A stretch of DNA of 64,000 nucleotides from Myxococcales bacterium (GTDB taxonomy: Bacteria > Myxococcota_A > Polyangia > Fen-1088). This document shows, one piece after another, positions 8,302-16,710 of this stretch (positions are counted from its first letter, which is position 1; each line of letters begins with the position of its first letter). Location of the stretch: NCBI GenBank assembly GCA_022184915.1, contig JAGTJU010000003.1, positions 186,001 to 250,000 of the forward strand, given 5' to 3'. The position numbers were made by a program, and so were the translations under genes. Under the pieces are notes generated by a model that had not been told where the DNA came from, ran no database searches, and worked only from the letters and a program-made list of their open reading frames with translations.

Positions 8302-10818
8302 TCAGCCCCCGCCGGTGAGAGCGTCTAACCGTGCGCGCTGGCGAAGGGATTCGATGCGAGCCAGGGCTTGGTGTGAGGGCTCGTGCTTCGGATCCAAGCG
8401 CAAAACGGCCCGGTAGCCATCCACGGCCTGGGTGTAGAAGCCTCCGGCCTCGGCCGTAGTGGCCAGGTTGTACCAGGCGCCAATGTTGTTGGGGTCGATG
8501 CTGGTGGCGGTTTGGTAGTCGCGCAGGGCGCGCGGGGTGTTGCCGCGCTGGCTGTTGGCCTGCGCGGAGAGCATGTAGGCCTCCGCCACGTTGCCCCCGC
8601 CACCCTGGAGGGCGCGTTTGAGCCCCTCGAGGCCCCGCTCGAGCTCGCCCCAAGACTCGAGGCGCATGGCCAGGTACACGCGTTGGCGGGCCAGCGCGAG
8701 GTCGTTGGGGTTGAAGCCGGCCGCGCGGGTGGCGATCGTGAGGGCCTGTTGCAGGTTGCCCCGGCGCTCTTCCACGACCGAATGCAGGTGAAGCGCGCTC
8801 GGCTGCCGCGGCTCCCGCGCCACCAGCGCGGTGACCTGTTTTTCGGCGGCGTCGAGGTCCTTTTCGTTGAGAGCCAGCTGGATGCGCAGCAGGGCCAGTT
8901 CGAAGGCATCGGCCTTCAGCGCGTTCGCGTGATCCAGGGCCTGCCGGGGCGGGGCGCCTGTAGCTTGGCGGTGCACGAGGGCCCGGCTGACACCCAGGGC
9001 CACGGCGGCCGTTTGCGGGGCCAGACTGGCCACCTGTTCGTGCGTGGCTTTGCGGACGAAGAGCTCGTCCAGGATCGACCACTGGCTTCCGGGGTCCAGA
9101 TCCATGGCGATCCGATATTCCACCAACGCCTGGTTGGGCCGGCCAAGTTGCCACAGGGTGGTGGCGGTGGCCCGGTGCACGTTCGCGCAGTTGGGACAGA
9201 GGCGGGTGGCCCGGTTGAGGGCGGCGAGACGGGGCGAGCGCGTGCCCTCCCGCAGTGGCTCCGCCGTGGATTGGGCCAGCGGGAAGAAATAGTCGGTGGG
9301 GTGCACGCGGGCGGCCGCCACGGCCAGCGCACCCCGGGCCGCGGGCTCGACCTCATGCAGGTGCGCGTCGAAGGGTTGCGCGGTCACGAGCGTCACACCG
9401 CCCGTCACCAGGCCTGCTACGGCGGCGGCGAGTGGCAGCCAGGTGCGGGTGGGGCCTGCCTGGCTTGGGCGGCGGCCTCCAAGCAGGCGTCCCAGTAGAA
9501 CGCCCCCCAAGGCGGCAAAAGGCAGGCGCAGGCCCAAGGTCTCGAGGCCAAAATCGAAGACGTTGTGGGCCAGCAACGCCACCAGGGCCGCCAGCAGCGC
9601 CGCCTCGACCCGGTCGCGCAGCAAGCGCCGGCGCACGATGGCGATGACGTAGCCACCAGCCCCCAGGAGCAAGGCGAACCCGAGCCAGCCAAGCTCGATG
9701 AGGTACTGTAGCGGCTGATTCTCCACGAAGTTCTGTTGCACGGGGCTCGAGAGGGACCGGTACGCGGGGTATACGCGATCGAAGGCCCCACGGCCGATGC
9801 CGGCGGGATGAGCCCACAGCACCTTCAAGGCATCGATCCAGACGTCCGTTTTCTCCCCGGGCTGGGCGATGCGGGTGCGGGCCAGCTCGTCGAGAATGGG
9901 CAAGGCGCCGAGGGCCACTGCGAGGCCCAGTGTGAGGGCCACCAGCCCCAGGGCTACAGGAACGCCAACCGGGCGGCGGCGGGCCTCTGGGTCGTCGCTC
10001 CCCCGGGGCAAGCAGAGCACCAACATGCAGGCGCCCGCGGACAGGCCCACCAGAGAGCCACGCGAGAGCGTGACCAACGCCGCCGCCCCACAGAGCCCGG
10101 CAGCCGCCATCCAGCCCAGGCGAAAGAGCCGGTCACTCGTGAGGAAGGCGCAGGCAAGGGCGGAAAACGCCCCCAGCTCGAAGAATTGGGCCGTGTGGTT
10201 GGGGTTGATGAAGGGGCCCACCAACGTGGGCGCGCCGCCCAGCCCGAAGGTGCCGTAGACACGGTCGTAGTTGAGCAAGGGATGGCCGATGCCGATGAAC
10301 ACCCCCGCCACGGCCGCCACGGCCACGGCCTTGACGAGGAGAGGCCCCTGGCCACGGCGCCCGGCTGACAGGTTCAAGCTGACAAGGAAAACGAGCAAAG
10401 CCAACCCGCTCCGCAGAAGCTCGATACGGGTGGTGACGGGATCCAGGGACAGGGGAAACGAGGTAAAGGGGGGCGGGGGGCCGTTTGTGAGCAGGGCGTT
10501 GCCCGCCGGATCCAATCTGCCCCGCAAGCCCCACGGTAGGGGCAGGGTTTGAAGTAGCGGCATCACCACCAGCACCGCCAGGGGCCAGGCGTAGCGGGCC
10601 CCGCGCCAGGGCTTTCCCATGCCCTGGTTCGCGATGAGGAGGCTCGCGAGTGCGAGGGCCCCCAGGGCAACTGCCGCGAGCATGGCGGGCTTGTGAACCG
10701 TACCCACAGCCAGGGGGGCCCAAAGCAGGAGCAGGCCCATCGCCACCAAACTGGCAAGGTGTGCCGGACCCGCAAGGGCGGCCAGCCGGGATTCCGGTGC
10801 GCGGGGGGGAGCCGCCAT
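8302..10818 (-). CDS. O-antigen ligase/Wzy-type polymerase fused to TPR domain
   Basis: The protein has 838 residues. The first 450 contain about twelve hydrophobic segments and the Wzy/WaaL-type periplasmic loop, with GPFINPNHTAQFFELG and VTLSRGSLVG typical of the O-antigen ligase/polymerase family. Residues 500-830 are tetratricopeptide-like helices, for example NIGAWYNLATTAEAGGFYTQAVDGYRAV broken into repeats of about 34 residues. It lies last in the leftward EPS export operon and is convergent with wecA 20 bp away. It would polymerise repeat units or attach glycan to an acceptor on the periplasmic side, and the TPRs may recruit partners. Polymerase versus ligase cannot be decided by sequence. 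Confidence 0.85.
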   Translation of the reverse strand: MAAPPRAPESRLAALAGPAHLASLVAMGLLLLWAPLAVGTVHKPAMLAAVALGALALASLLIANQGMGKPWRGARYAWPLAVLVVMPLLQTLPLPWGLRGRLDPAGNALLTNGPPPPFTSFPLSLDPVTTRIELLRSGLALLVFLVSLNLSAGRRGQGPLLVKAVAVAAVAGVFIGIGHPLLNYDRVYGTFGLGGAPTLVGPFINPNHTAQFFELGAFSALACAFLTSDRLFRLGWMAAAGLCGAAALVTLSRGSLVGLSAGACMLVLCLPRGSDDPEARRRPVGVPVALGLVALTLGLAVALGALPILDELARTRIAQPGEKTDVWIDALKVLWAHPAGIGRGAFDRVYPAYRSLSSPVQQNFVENQPLQYLIELGWLGFALLLGAGGYVIAIVRRRLLRDRVEAALLAALVALLAHNVFDFGLETLGLRLPFAALGGVLLGRLLGGRRPSQAGPTRTWLPLAAAVAGLVTGGVTLVTAQPFDAHLHEVEPAARGALAVAAARVHPTDYFFPLAQSTAEPLREGTRSPRLAALNRATRLCPNCANVHRATATTLWQLGRPNQALVEYRIAMDLDPGSQWSILDELFVRKATHEQVASLAPQTAAVALGVSRALVHRQATGAPPRQALDHANALKADAFELALLRIQLALNEKDLDAAEKQVTALVAREPRQPSALHLHSVVEERRGNLQQALTIATRAAGFNPNDLALARQRVYLAMRLESWGELERGLEGLKRALQGGGGNVAEAYMLSAQANSQRGNTPRALRDYQTATSIDPNNIGAWYNLATTAEAGGFYTQAVDGYRAVLRLDPKHEPSHQALARIESLRQRARLDALTGGG

Positions 10819-10831
10819 CCTTAAGGGGGGG

Positions 10832-10915
10832 TCGAGGAGGGAGAGGAGTGGCGCCGAGGAGGGCCGGAGAGCAGGAGTCGGAGGGAGGAGTCGGAGGAGT
10901 CGGAGGAGGAAAGGG
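10832..10915. repeat. Purine-rich tract with tandem GGAGTCGGAG copies
   Basis: This gap between the Wza-like gene and the Wzy-like gene is almost pure purine on the plus strand. It holds three exact copies of GGAGTCGGAG at 10874, 10887 and 10896, the last two sharing one base. In the transcript (minus strand) it is a C/U-rich leader before the Wzy start, with no good ribosome-binding site. Confidence 0.5.
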
Positions 10916-10929
10916 TCTGAGCCGCGGCC

Positions 10930-11529
10930 CTAGAACAGCCGCTCTTCCACCACGAGCACGTCTCCGGGCAAGAGCGGCACGTTGGGGGAGCGGCCTTCGC
11001 TGATATCGGCCACGGGAAGCGTTTGGCTCTTTACGGCGCCCTTGGCCTCACGCCTCAGGGTCACTTTGTTCTTCGCTGCGATCGGGGTGAAGCCACCTGC
11101 GGCAGCTATCGCGTCTACGATCGTCATGCGGGGGAAGTAGACCACCGAGCCGGGTTTTTGCACCTGACCCAACACCGCAATCTTGCGGCTGTTCCACTCC
11201 TTGACCATGACGGAGACCTGCGGGTTTTTCAGGTAGCCGTCTTTCAATTTGTCGGCGATGAGCCTCTGCACCTCGCCGCTGCGCAGCCCCACCACTTGAA
11301 TGCGTCCGGCGAAGGGATAGTCCACCGTGCCATCATCCGAGATGCGGAACTCCCCGGACAGATCTTCTTCTCCGTAGACCCTGACCACGAAGACATCGTC
11401 GATGCCCATGGTCTCGTCCGGCGGTAGCAACTGGGCCAGATCAGGGTTTTGAGCCAGAGGCCGTCCCGATTGGCATGCGCCGGCTAGCAAGGTCGCCCCC
11501 AGCAAGAGAAAAAGCCTCATCTGCGCCAT
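10930..11529 (-). CDS. Wza-type polysaccharide export lipoprotein
   Basis: About 199 residues. The N-terminus MRLFLLLGATLLAGAC is a lipoprotein signal with lipobox L-A-G-C. Next comes a poly_export domain (MGIDDVFVVRVYGEEDLSGEF through GYLKNPQVSVMV) and one SLBB-like beta-grasp repeat (KIAVLGQVQKPGSVVYFPRMTIVDAIAAAGGF). This is the short, single-SLBB form common in Myxococcota, smaller than E. coli Wza at about 380 residues. I set the start at the ATG at 11529, and the ATG three codons later is equally possible. It sits between the beta-barrel gene and the Wzy-like gene in one leftward operon and would form or plug the outer-membrane exit for the polymer. Confidence 0.88.
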   Translation of the reverse strand: MAQMRLFLLLGATLLAGACQSGRPLAQNPDLAQLLPPDETMGIDDVFVVRVYGEEDLSGEFRISDDGTVDYPFAGRIQVVGLRSGEVQRLIADKLKDGYLKNPQVSVMVKEWNSRKIAVLGQVQKPGSVVYFPRMTIVDAIAAAGGFTPIAAKNKVTLRREAKGAVKSQTLPVADISEGRSPNVPLLPGDVLVVEERLF

Positions 11530-11638
11530 GGTCAGTCCGGCATGATGACGCCGGAACGAAAACGAATCAAGAGTTTGCCTGCCCCGGGGAGAGAACACGG
11601 AGGCGGGCCGCACGAGCTTCGGCACCCGCCCCTCATCC

Positions 11639-12976
11639 TCAGTAGGTCACACCCAGGCGCGCAAGAACGAGGTGCTTCGTGTAGTCGAAGCCCGCCGAGT
11701 TGGGGAAGAGCTCTTGATAGTTGCTGTCGTTGACCGTGGCGATGTACGAAGCGCCCAGGAAAAACCAGTTGGCCACGAAGAGGTCGGCCTGTGCGCCGGC
11801 CTGAACCACGTTGTCTTTCCGCTCTTCGGCACCGGGTACGATCGATCCCCGGTAGCGGCGCGCTTCGTAGCGGGCAAATGCCGTGAGCATCATGCGGGTG
11901 GCCACGTTGGCACTGAACGAGACGTAGGGAGAATCCACGTCGAAGAAGTTCGCGATCACCGGCGAGTTACGGAACTCACGCCGGTATCCCACCATCAATT
12001 TAGTCAAAGGAGTGGGGGCGTAGCTTAGCTCGGCCACGGCGCCCAGGTTGCTGAGGCCCGAGGTGTTCTGCACGGAGCCCGTGTAAAAGCCATTCAGGTA
12101 GCCCACGCCCACGTGGAGGTTCAGCTTGTTGGTGATGAGGCCACGCAAGCCCAGCAAAGTACGCAAGGGATAGGAATCCTGGCGTGCCAGGTTCGCCGGA
12201 GCGTCATCGGGATTGAAGTAATCGATGTAGCCTTGCGACGCCTGTACGAACAGCGAGGTCTTGGGCAGCCAGCGCCACGAAAGGTCGAGCGTGAGGTCGT
12301 GCCCCATGTGGTTGGCGTACTTGAGGGCCTCGGTCTCGAACACGTTCACCATGTTCGAGTAGCGCAGCATCATCTGCAGGCGGCCGCCGCCCGGTGCGTA
12401 GCTCAGCTGCAAGCCCGCCATGTTGTAGATACGGGTGATGTTGCCCGTGCCGGCGCCGTAGGGCGGTTCCTCAAAACGGGCGAACTGGTCGGTGAGCGAT
12501 ACATTCAGAGGAGCGTTCGGGTTGAAATCAACCAGGGCCGAAAGCACGGGGTTGAAGGCCCGCTGTTGCTTGGCGTTGTCGTCGTCCGTCAGGAACTCGC
12601 GGTAAAGCAGGGTGGCCGTGAGGTCGTAGTAAAGACCCGTGGGCATGGCCCCACCCCGCTCGCCGTTCGTCAGCTCGAGGAAAGGCACCACACGCAGCAC
12701 GGGTGCTGCCACGCGGTTGTTGTTCTGGAAAAAGACGTTGGTGTCGTAGCCAGCTTCCAGGCCCACGCCTGCGTGCAGCACCGAGCTTTCGCTCAGTTTG
12801 ACGCCGCCCATTTGGCCCAAGTTGGCCTTTTGCGGCAGGAAGGCGATGCCCAGGCTCGTGTCATGGCCGAGCTGCTGAAGGCCCTGGGTGCTTTGCATTA
12901 CACCCTGCGCGTGAGCGACAGAGGCACACAGGGTGAAGGCTAGAGCTATCGCTAGTCTCGAGAAGCGAATCGTCAT
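11639..12976 (-). CDS. Outer-membrane beta-barrel protein of the EPS operon
   Basis: A 445-residue protein with a clean signal peptide (MTIRFSRLAIALAFTLCASVAHA, cut after A-H-A). The rest alternates hydrophobic and polar residues in beta strands rich in Tyr and Asn, and it ends LARLGVTY with the C-terminal aromatic residue recognised by the BAM complex. Length suggests about 16-18 strands. It resembles putative beta-barrel porin families seen beside Wza-type lipoproteins in Myxococcota. Since the lipoprotein next to it lacks the helical pore of E. coli Wza, this barrel could supply the pore. That role is inference. Confidence 0.8.
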   Translation of the reverse strand: MTIRFSRLAIALAFTLCASVAHAQGVMQSTQGLQQLGHDTSLGIAFLPQKANLGQMGGVKLSESSVLHAGVGLEAGYDTNVFFQNNNRVAAPVLRVVPFLELTNGERGGAMPTGLYYDLTATLLYREFLTDDDNAKQQRAFNPVLSALVDFNPNAPLNVSLTDQFARFEEPPYGAGTGNITRIYNMAGLQLSYAPGGGRLQMMLRYSNMVNVFETEALKYANHMGHDLTLDLSWRWLPKTSLFVQASQGYIDYFNPDDAPANLARQDSYPLRTLLGLRGLITNKLNLHVGVGYLNGFYTGSVQNTSGLSNLGAVAELSYAPTPLTKLMVGYRREFRNSPVIANFFDVDSPYVSFSANVATRMMLTAFARYEARRYRGSIVPGAEERKDNVVQAGAQADLFVANWFFLGASYIATVNDSNYQELFPNSAGFDYTKHLVLARLGVTY

Positions 12977-13021
12977 TGGAGGCGGAGGAGGTTGTGGGTT
13001 GCAGGAACCGCCAGGCGGGCC

Positions 13022-13600
13022 TTAGATGAAGGGGCTCGCGGCAGGAGGTCGCTCGTACACCGGATCGAGAGTGCCCGGCTGGGTGCCGTCGTCCTTGCGG
13101 ACATCGGGCGAAACTTCCACATCCACTTTCGTTGCCCCCACGAACTGAAGTTCTTCTCCAACACAGCCCTCCGCCTCCGCGCCCAGAATCTGGACCTTCT
13201 GATTGACGATCGTGATTCGCGTGTACTCGTGTGTGGCCGCCCCTTGATCGTTGCGGGCCGCGGCGTCTTGCAGGTTCTGCAGCGCCTTTTCGAGAATGTT
13301 CATGTTTGCGTTCGACTGCACCACCTTGTCGGTGAGGCAGTTGAGTCGGATGACGTCTTTTTGTTTCCGGGCGTCGTCGACCATCTGATTCAGCCTCTGC
13401 GAGGTCTGCATCATGTTGGTGCGGTACATCTGTGACTGGGTGAGCATCTCCTGCGGGGAGATGTCGGCCCGCTGAGGCACGGTGACATCGACGGCGGGCG
13501 CGCCCTCGGCCGAGCCCTGCGGTTCTGCAGGCGTTTGGGCCATGGCGATTTGGCTGAAGAAGGTCGCCCCAACCAGGATTTTGAGCACCCGAGACATCAT
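13022..13600 (-). CDS. Small periplasmic protein, first gene of EPS export operon
   Basis: I do not recognise a named family for this 192-residue protein. It has a signal peptide (MMSRVLKILVGATFFSQIAMA), a Pro/Ala linker and a helical region rich in Gln and Met (MYRTNMMQTSQRLNQMVDDA), probably a coiled coil. After it come RLNCLTDKVVQ and EAEGCVGEELQFVG, whose two cysteines may form a disulfide. The ribosome-binding site AGAGG lies 4 bp before the first ATG at 13600 and 7 bp before the second at 13597, and either may be used. It is the promoter-proximal gene of the leftward operon with the barrel, Wza-like and Wzy-like genes, so a periplasmic EPS-assembly role is likely. Confidence 0.72.
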   Translation of the reverse strand: MMSRVLKILVGATFFSQIAMAQTPAEPQGSAEGAPAVDVTVPQRADISPQEMLTQSQMYRTNMMQTSQRLNQMVDDARKQKDVIRLNCLTDKVVQSNANMNILEKALQNLQDAAARNDQGAATHEYTRITIVNQKVQILGAEAEGCVGEELQFVGATKVDVEVSPDVRKDDGTQPGTLDPVYERPPAASPFI

Positions 13601-13656
13601 TCGACCTCTTTCTTAAGAAAACGAACCCGCCTGGGAAGGCGAATCCGATCTGACGC

Positions 13657-13686
13657 AATATACGAGCAGGTTTAGCGTTGTGTCAA
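13657..13686 (-). promoter_or_regulatory. Sigma70-like promoter of EPS export operon
   Basis: On the minus strand TTGACA (13686-13681) is followed after 18 bp by TATATT (13662-13657). The -35 box is a perfect match. Transcription would begin near 13650, about 50 bases before the ATG at 13600. Confidence 0.75.
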
Positions 13687-13697
13687 CTCTTGTCAGA

Positions 13698-13714
13698 GTA
13701 GGCATCTAGCCTAC
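13698..13714. promoter_or_regulatory. Perfect palindrome just upstream of EPS -35 box
   Basis: GTAGGC-ATCTA-GCCTAC is a perfect dyad with 6 bp arms and a 5 bp centre, 12 bp upstream of the TTGACA box. Its position and symmetry suit a dimeric transcription factor. A second, weaker dyad, ACTCT-TGTC-AGAGT, lies between it and the -35 box (13686-13699). Confidence 0.55.
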
Positions 13715-13748
13715 ATCTGGTTGATTTTATGTGGTTCGTGGTGAGTTT

Positions 13749-13784
13749 GTAACGTCGGTAACTTGTCATGTTGCCGGATGTTAC
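13749..13784. promoter_or_regulatory. Cluster of four GTAAC/GTTAC half-sites upstream of EPS promoter
   Basis: Two GTAAC words (13749, 13758) are followed by GTTGC (13770) and GTTAC (13780). The 36 bp block is nearly identical to its own reverse complement in layout, with direct copies on the left and inverted copies on the right. It lies about 65 bp upstream of the -35 box, where a distant activator or a looping repressor could bind. Confidence 0.45.
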
Positions 13785-13844
13785 GAGGCCCTCTTTCCGA
13801 ATCGGACGTTTGGGCAATGATCTCGAGGGGGCCTTCAACGAAAG

Positions 13845-13879
13845 CGACCGGCGGGCCGATCGAAACCAGCCGCCGGTCG
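13845..13879 (-). terminator. Stem-loop after gltG, possible terminator of the glt operon
   Basis: CGACCGGCGG (13845-13854) pairs perfectly with CCGCCGGTCG (13870-13879) around a 15-base loop, 18 bp downstream of the gltG stop. Only a short T-containing tail (CTTTCGTT on the minus strand) follows, so termination strength is uncertain. Confidence 0.5.
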
Positions 13880-13897
13880 AATGTCAGGTGATGCGAT

Positions 13898-15304
13898 TTA
13901 GGACGACGCCTGGAACACGAAGGGGAACGACACCTCGACGCTGCCGCCCGAGGGACGGGTGAAACGCCAGTTCTGAATGTTCTTCTTGATGCACTGTGCG
14001 ACTTCGGAATCGCCCATGGTGTCTTGTTCGATGGTGATGCCTGTCACGGTGCCTTCGGGAGTGATGGTCCAGAACACCACGATCTTGCCGCTCAGGCTGG
14101 GGTTGCGCTTGAGGGACTTTTCGTAGCAGACCTTTACGGCGCCCAGGCGCAGCTTGACCTCCTTGGCCACCACGCTCGGGTCGAGCTCGCCGTCCACGGA
14201 GGGGGCCGCGCTGCTCACCACCGCCTTGACGGATTTTTCGCCGCCCACGCTGCCGGTGCTGGCGCCTTCGATGCTGCCGCCGCCGCGCAGGCCGCTGATG
14301 CTGGCCACCTTGCCGCTGCCTCCCGCGCCGGCCTTCACGCCCCGCAGGCTGTCGTCGCCCGTGGCCACGGACAGGCCGCCCACGCCCTCGAAGGCCTTTT
14401 CTTGGTCGCGATCCACGTCGCCCTTGCCCAGCACGTCGGCGATGGCGCCTTCACCGTCGGCGCGGGCGCCGAGCAGCTTCAGGATGCCCGTGTTTTGCAC
14501 TTGTTCGGCGATCTTGGCACGGCGCTCGGCCTCGGCCCGGGCGCGCTCTTCGGCGATCTTCTGCTTTTCGGCCTCGGTGAGCGCCTTTTTCGGCTCGGCC
14601 GATTCGGTGGGCTTCTTGGGAGCCTCTTTTTTGACGATCTCTTCCTTTTTCTCTTCAGGCTTGGTGTCGTCGACCTTCTTGACCTCTTCGGGGGGAGGCT
14701 CGGGCTTTTTCTTCACCACCATCTGCACGAAGCGGTCGGGTATCTCTTCGATGTCGGGCTTTTTCGGCCAGTCGACGCTGCGCAGATAGATGATCATGCA
14801 CAGGTGAACCACGAACGAAGCCGACGCGATCGAGGTGAAGAACCAGTCGAGATCGCCCGAGAGGCTTCCGCGCACCGAGGCGGGCAGCTGGGGCCGGGGC
14901 TGAGGCGGGGGCGGGGTGACGAACTGAAAGAGGATGGTGAGGTCGCCCACGGTGATCTTGCCGCGGGCCCGCTCGTCGAGCGGCAGATCCCAGCCCTGCC
15001 CGCTTTTTTGGATCTTGCCGTTTTGTTTGAGCTGGGCGAGCGAGATGATCTCCTGCCCCACGGCGATGCGGGCGTCCATGCCATCGGCGAAGTGGGCCAT
15101 GTAGCCCTTGGGGCCAGCCTCGAAGAGCATCCAGGTGCGGGGCAGAGCGTCCGAGGGCACCACGAACATGTTCTTCGCGGACTGGCCCACGCTGATGTTC
15201 TCGCGCTTGCGCACCAGCCGCTCTTCGACGATGCGCCCCCCCTGAATGATGCCGATCCGGAGAATGCGCGGCTTTGCCGCCCCCTCAGCTGCCTGCGTCG
15301 CCAT
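13898..15304 (-). CDS. gltG: GltG/PglI-like gliding motility protein (FHA-like domain, one TM, AgmX/PglI C-terminal domain)
   Basis: Residues 15-135 form a beta-rich cytoplasmic region of FHA type. One membrane helix (FFTSIASASFVVHLCMIIYL) lies near residue 165. A long Pro/Lys/Glu-rich periplasmic stretch follows, then a helical region, a Gly/Ser-rich linker, and a C-terminal TonB-like domain of the AgmX/PglI type (VKVCYEKSLKRNPSLSGKIV then VAQCIKKNIQNWRF, two conserved Cys). This is the known plan of M. xanthus GltG, an inner-membrane protein thought to contact the outer-membrane gliding complex. I prefer the ATG at 15304, which has GGAGAGG six bases upstream. The gene follows gltF at once in the leftward operon. 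Confidence 0.8.
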   Translation of the reverse strand: MATQAAEGAAKPRILRIGIIQGGRIVEERLVRKRENISVGQSAKNMFVVPSDALPRTWMLFEAGPKGYMAHFADGMDARIAVGQEIISLAQLKQNGKIQKSGQGWDLPLDERARGKITVGDLTILFQFVTPPPPQPRPQLPASVRGSLSGDLDWFFTSIASASFVVHLCMIIYLRSVDWPKKPDIEEIPDRFVQMVVKKKPEPPPEEVKKVDDTKPEEKKEEIVKKEAPKKPTESAEPKKALTEAEKQKIAEERARAEAERRAKIAEQVQNTGILKLLGARADGEGAIADVLGKGDVDRDQEKAFEGVGGLSVATGDDSLRGVKAGAGGSGKVASISGLRGGGSIEGASTGSVGGEKSVKAVVSSAAPSVDGELDPSVVAKEVKLRLGAVKVCYEKSLKRNPSLSGKIVVFWTITPEGTVTGITIEQDTMGDSEVAQCIKKNIQNWRFTRPSGGSVEVSFPFVFQASS

Positions 15305-15321
15305 GTTCATCCTCTCCGGTC

Positions 15322-15711
15322 TCAAAACGGTGCCCGCGAGACACTGTCAAGAATCTTCGGCAGGAAGTCCTGTTTCAGGTCTTGCCAATCGTAGTTGATG
15401 CTCGATTTTTGGAGCACGTAGAAGGCCTCGGGCTTTTGAATCTTCCCCTCTATTCGGATCTCCTCTTCAATCCTGTAGACCTTCTTTCCGCCCTTTCCGC
15501 GCTCGACCCGTACTTTGGGGGCTTCGTCCCCCGCAGCGGCAGCGGCGGGCAGGGGTTTGTCCTGCGCGTGGGCGCTGCGCACGCCGGGAACGAGGCCCAT
15601 GAAAAGGGCAAGGGCGCCCACGAAGGCACTTGGGATGATCACACCTTTCACGAGCTGTCGCATGGTGCTGGGCCTGGGCTTCCGGGTGTCTTGGGCGAGG
15701 GACGAGGTCAT
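15322..15711 (-). CDS. gltF: GltF-like small gliding-cluster protein
   Basis: A 129-residue protein. Its start at 15711 overlaps the stop of gltE (ATGA) and its end lies just before gltG. Residues 15-45 form one hydrophobic signal or anchor segment (VKGVIIPSAFVGALALFMGL) ending in VRSAHA. The mature part contains KVRVERGKGGKKVYRIEEEI, a region named for its KGGKKVY core, and IEGKIQKPEAFYVLQKSSIN, a motif I associate with this family in Myxococcota. The order gltD-gltE-gltF-gltG matches the Myxococcus cluster and is the main reason for the name. It is probably periplasmic or membrane-anchored. The precise role in the machine is not shown by the sequence. Confidence 0.65.
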   Translation of the reverse strand: MTSSLAQDTRKPRPSTMRQLVKGVIIPSAFVGALALFMGLVPGVRSAHAQDKPLPAAAAAGDEAPKVRVERGKGGKKVYRIEEEIRIEGKIQKPEAFYVLQKSSINYDWQDLKQDFLPKILDSVSRAPF

Positions 15712-16708
15712 TGTGCGGCTCCCGCGCCCACGGCCGGTTGCTCCGCTTTTGCGGCGTCCTCGGGGACCTTCTTCGCGGCACGGGCGGCTTCGCGTTCGAG
15801 GCGCTTCTTTTCTCGTTCGATCCGCTTTTCTTCCTTCGAGATCTTCTCCTGGGCCTCGGCGATGTAGGGGTCGGAGAGATCGTCTTTGGGCAGGCGGGCG
15901 CCCAGCATCTGCTTGTAGCGCTGAAGGTACGAGATGGCCGTGTTCATCTGGGCGATCACGTCCTGGCCAGGCATCTTGTCGGCGTCCAGGTAGAGAATGC
16001 CCAGGTTGAAGACCACGTCGGCGTAGTTCGAGAAGAGCTGCAGCGCCCGGTCGTACGCAGACTTGGCCTTGGCGTAGTCTTTGTTGCCCCGGTAAGCGCT
16101 GCCCAGGTTCATGAAGGCTTTGGCGAAGGTGGGCTGTAGCTGCGTGGCCCGCTCGAGCGCAGGCACGGCTTCGCGGAAATTCTTGGCGGTGAGGTAAAGG
16201 CCACCCAGGTTGTTCCAGGTCAGGGCGTTTTCGGGCCGGGCCGATACCGCTTGCTTCAGGAGCTCGATGGCGCCGGGGATGTTCTCCTTTTCCACCTCCA
16301 TGAAGGCCAAGAGCTGGTACACCTCGGCCTGTTCGGCGGGCGAGGCGTTGTTTTTCTGCATGGTCTCCCAGAGCGTGCGCACCCACTCGTACTTGCCGAG
16401 TTTGTAAAACGCCTTCGCCATCACGAGCATGGCGGGCGTGTAGCGCTCGTTGCGGTTGAGCGCGGCCTTGGCCAGCTGGACCGCGTCGTTGTAGTGGCCG
16501 GCCTGGTACTGCTTTTGTGCGGCCAAGGTCTCTTCCGTGGGGATCACCGCGGGGGGCGGCTCGCGGCGCTTCTTCTTGGCACCCTGCGGCGGGGGCGGTG
16601 CCCCCGGGGGTTTCCTGCGCCGCGGCCTCGGGAGCCGGCCAAGGCCAGGCCCAAGGCTAGGCCCAAGGCCAGGGGCGACGAGACGCTGCGTTTGAGAGAT
16701 GGACGCAT
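15708..16708 (-). CDS. gltE: GltE/AglT-like TPR protein, reading frame broken near the N-terminus
   Basis: The body (to 16547) is an intact run of tetratricopeptide repeats, for example NALTWNNLGGLYLTAKNFREA and TFAKAFMNLGSAYRGNKDYA read as adjacent repeats. A charged Lys/Arg/Glu helix and an Ala-rich tail follow. The expected signal peptide MRPSLKRSVSSPLALGLALG is present with its ATG at 16708, two bases after the gltD stop, but in a different frame. Between about 16570 and 16640 one lost base (for example in the C5G5 run) or two extra bases (GGG at 16630-16632, CCC at 16582-16584) would restore one frame. As written the signal peptide is separated from the TPR body. Sequencing error or real mutation are both possible. 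Confidence 0.75.
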
Positions 16709-16710
16709 GA

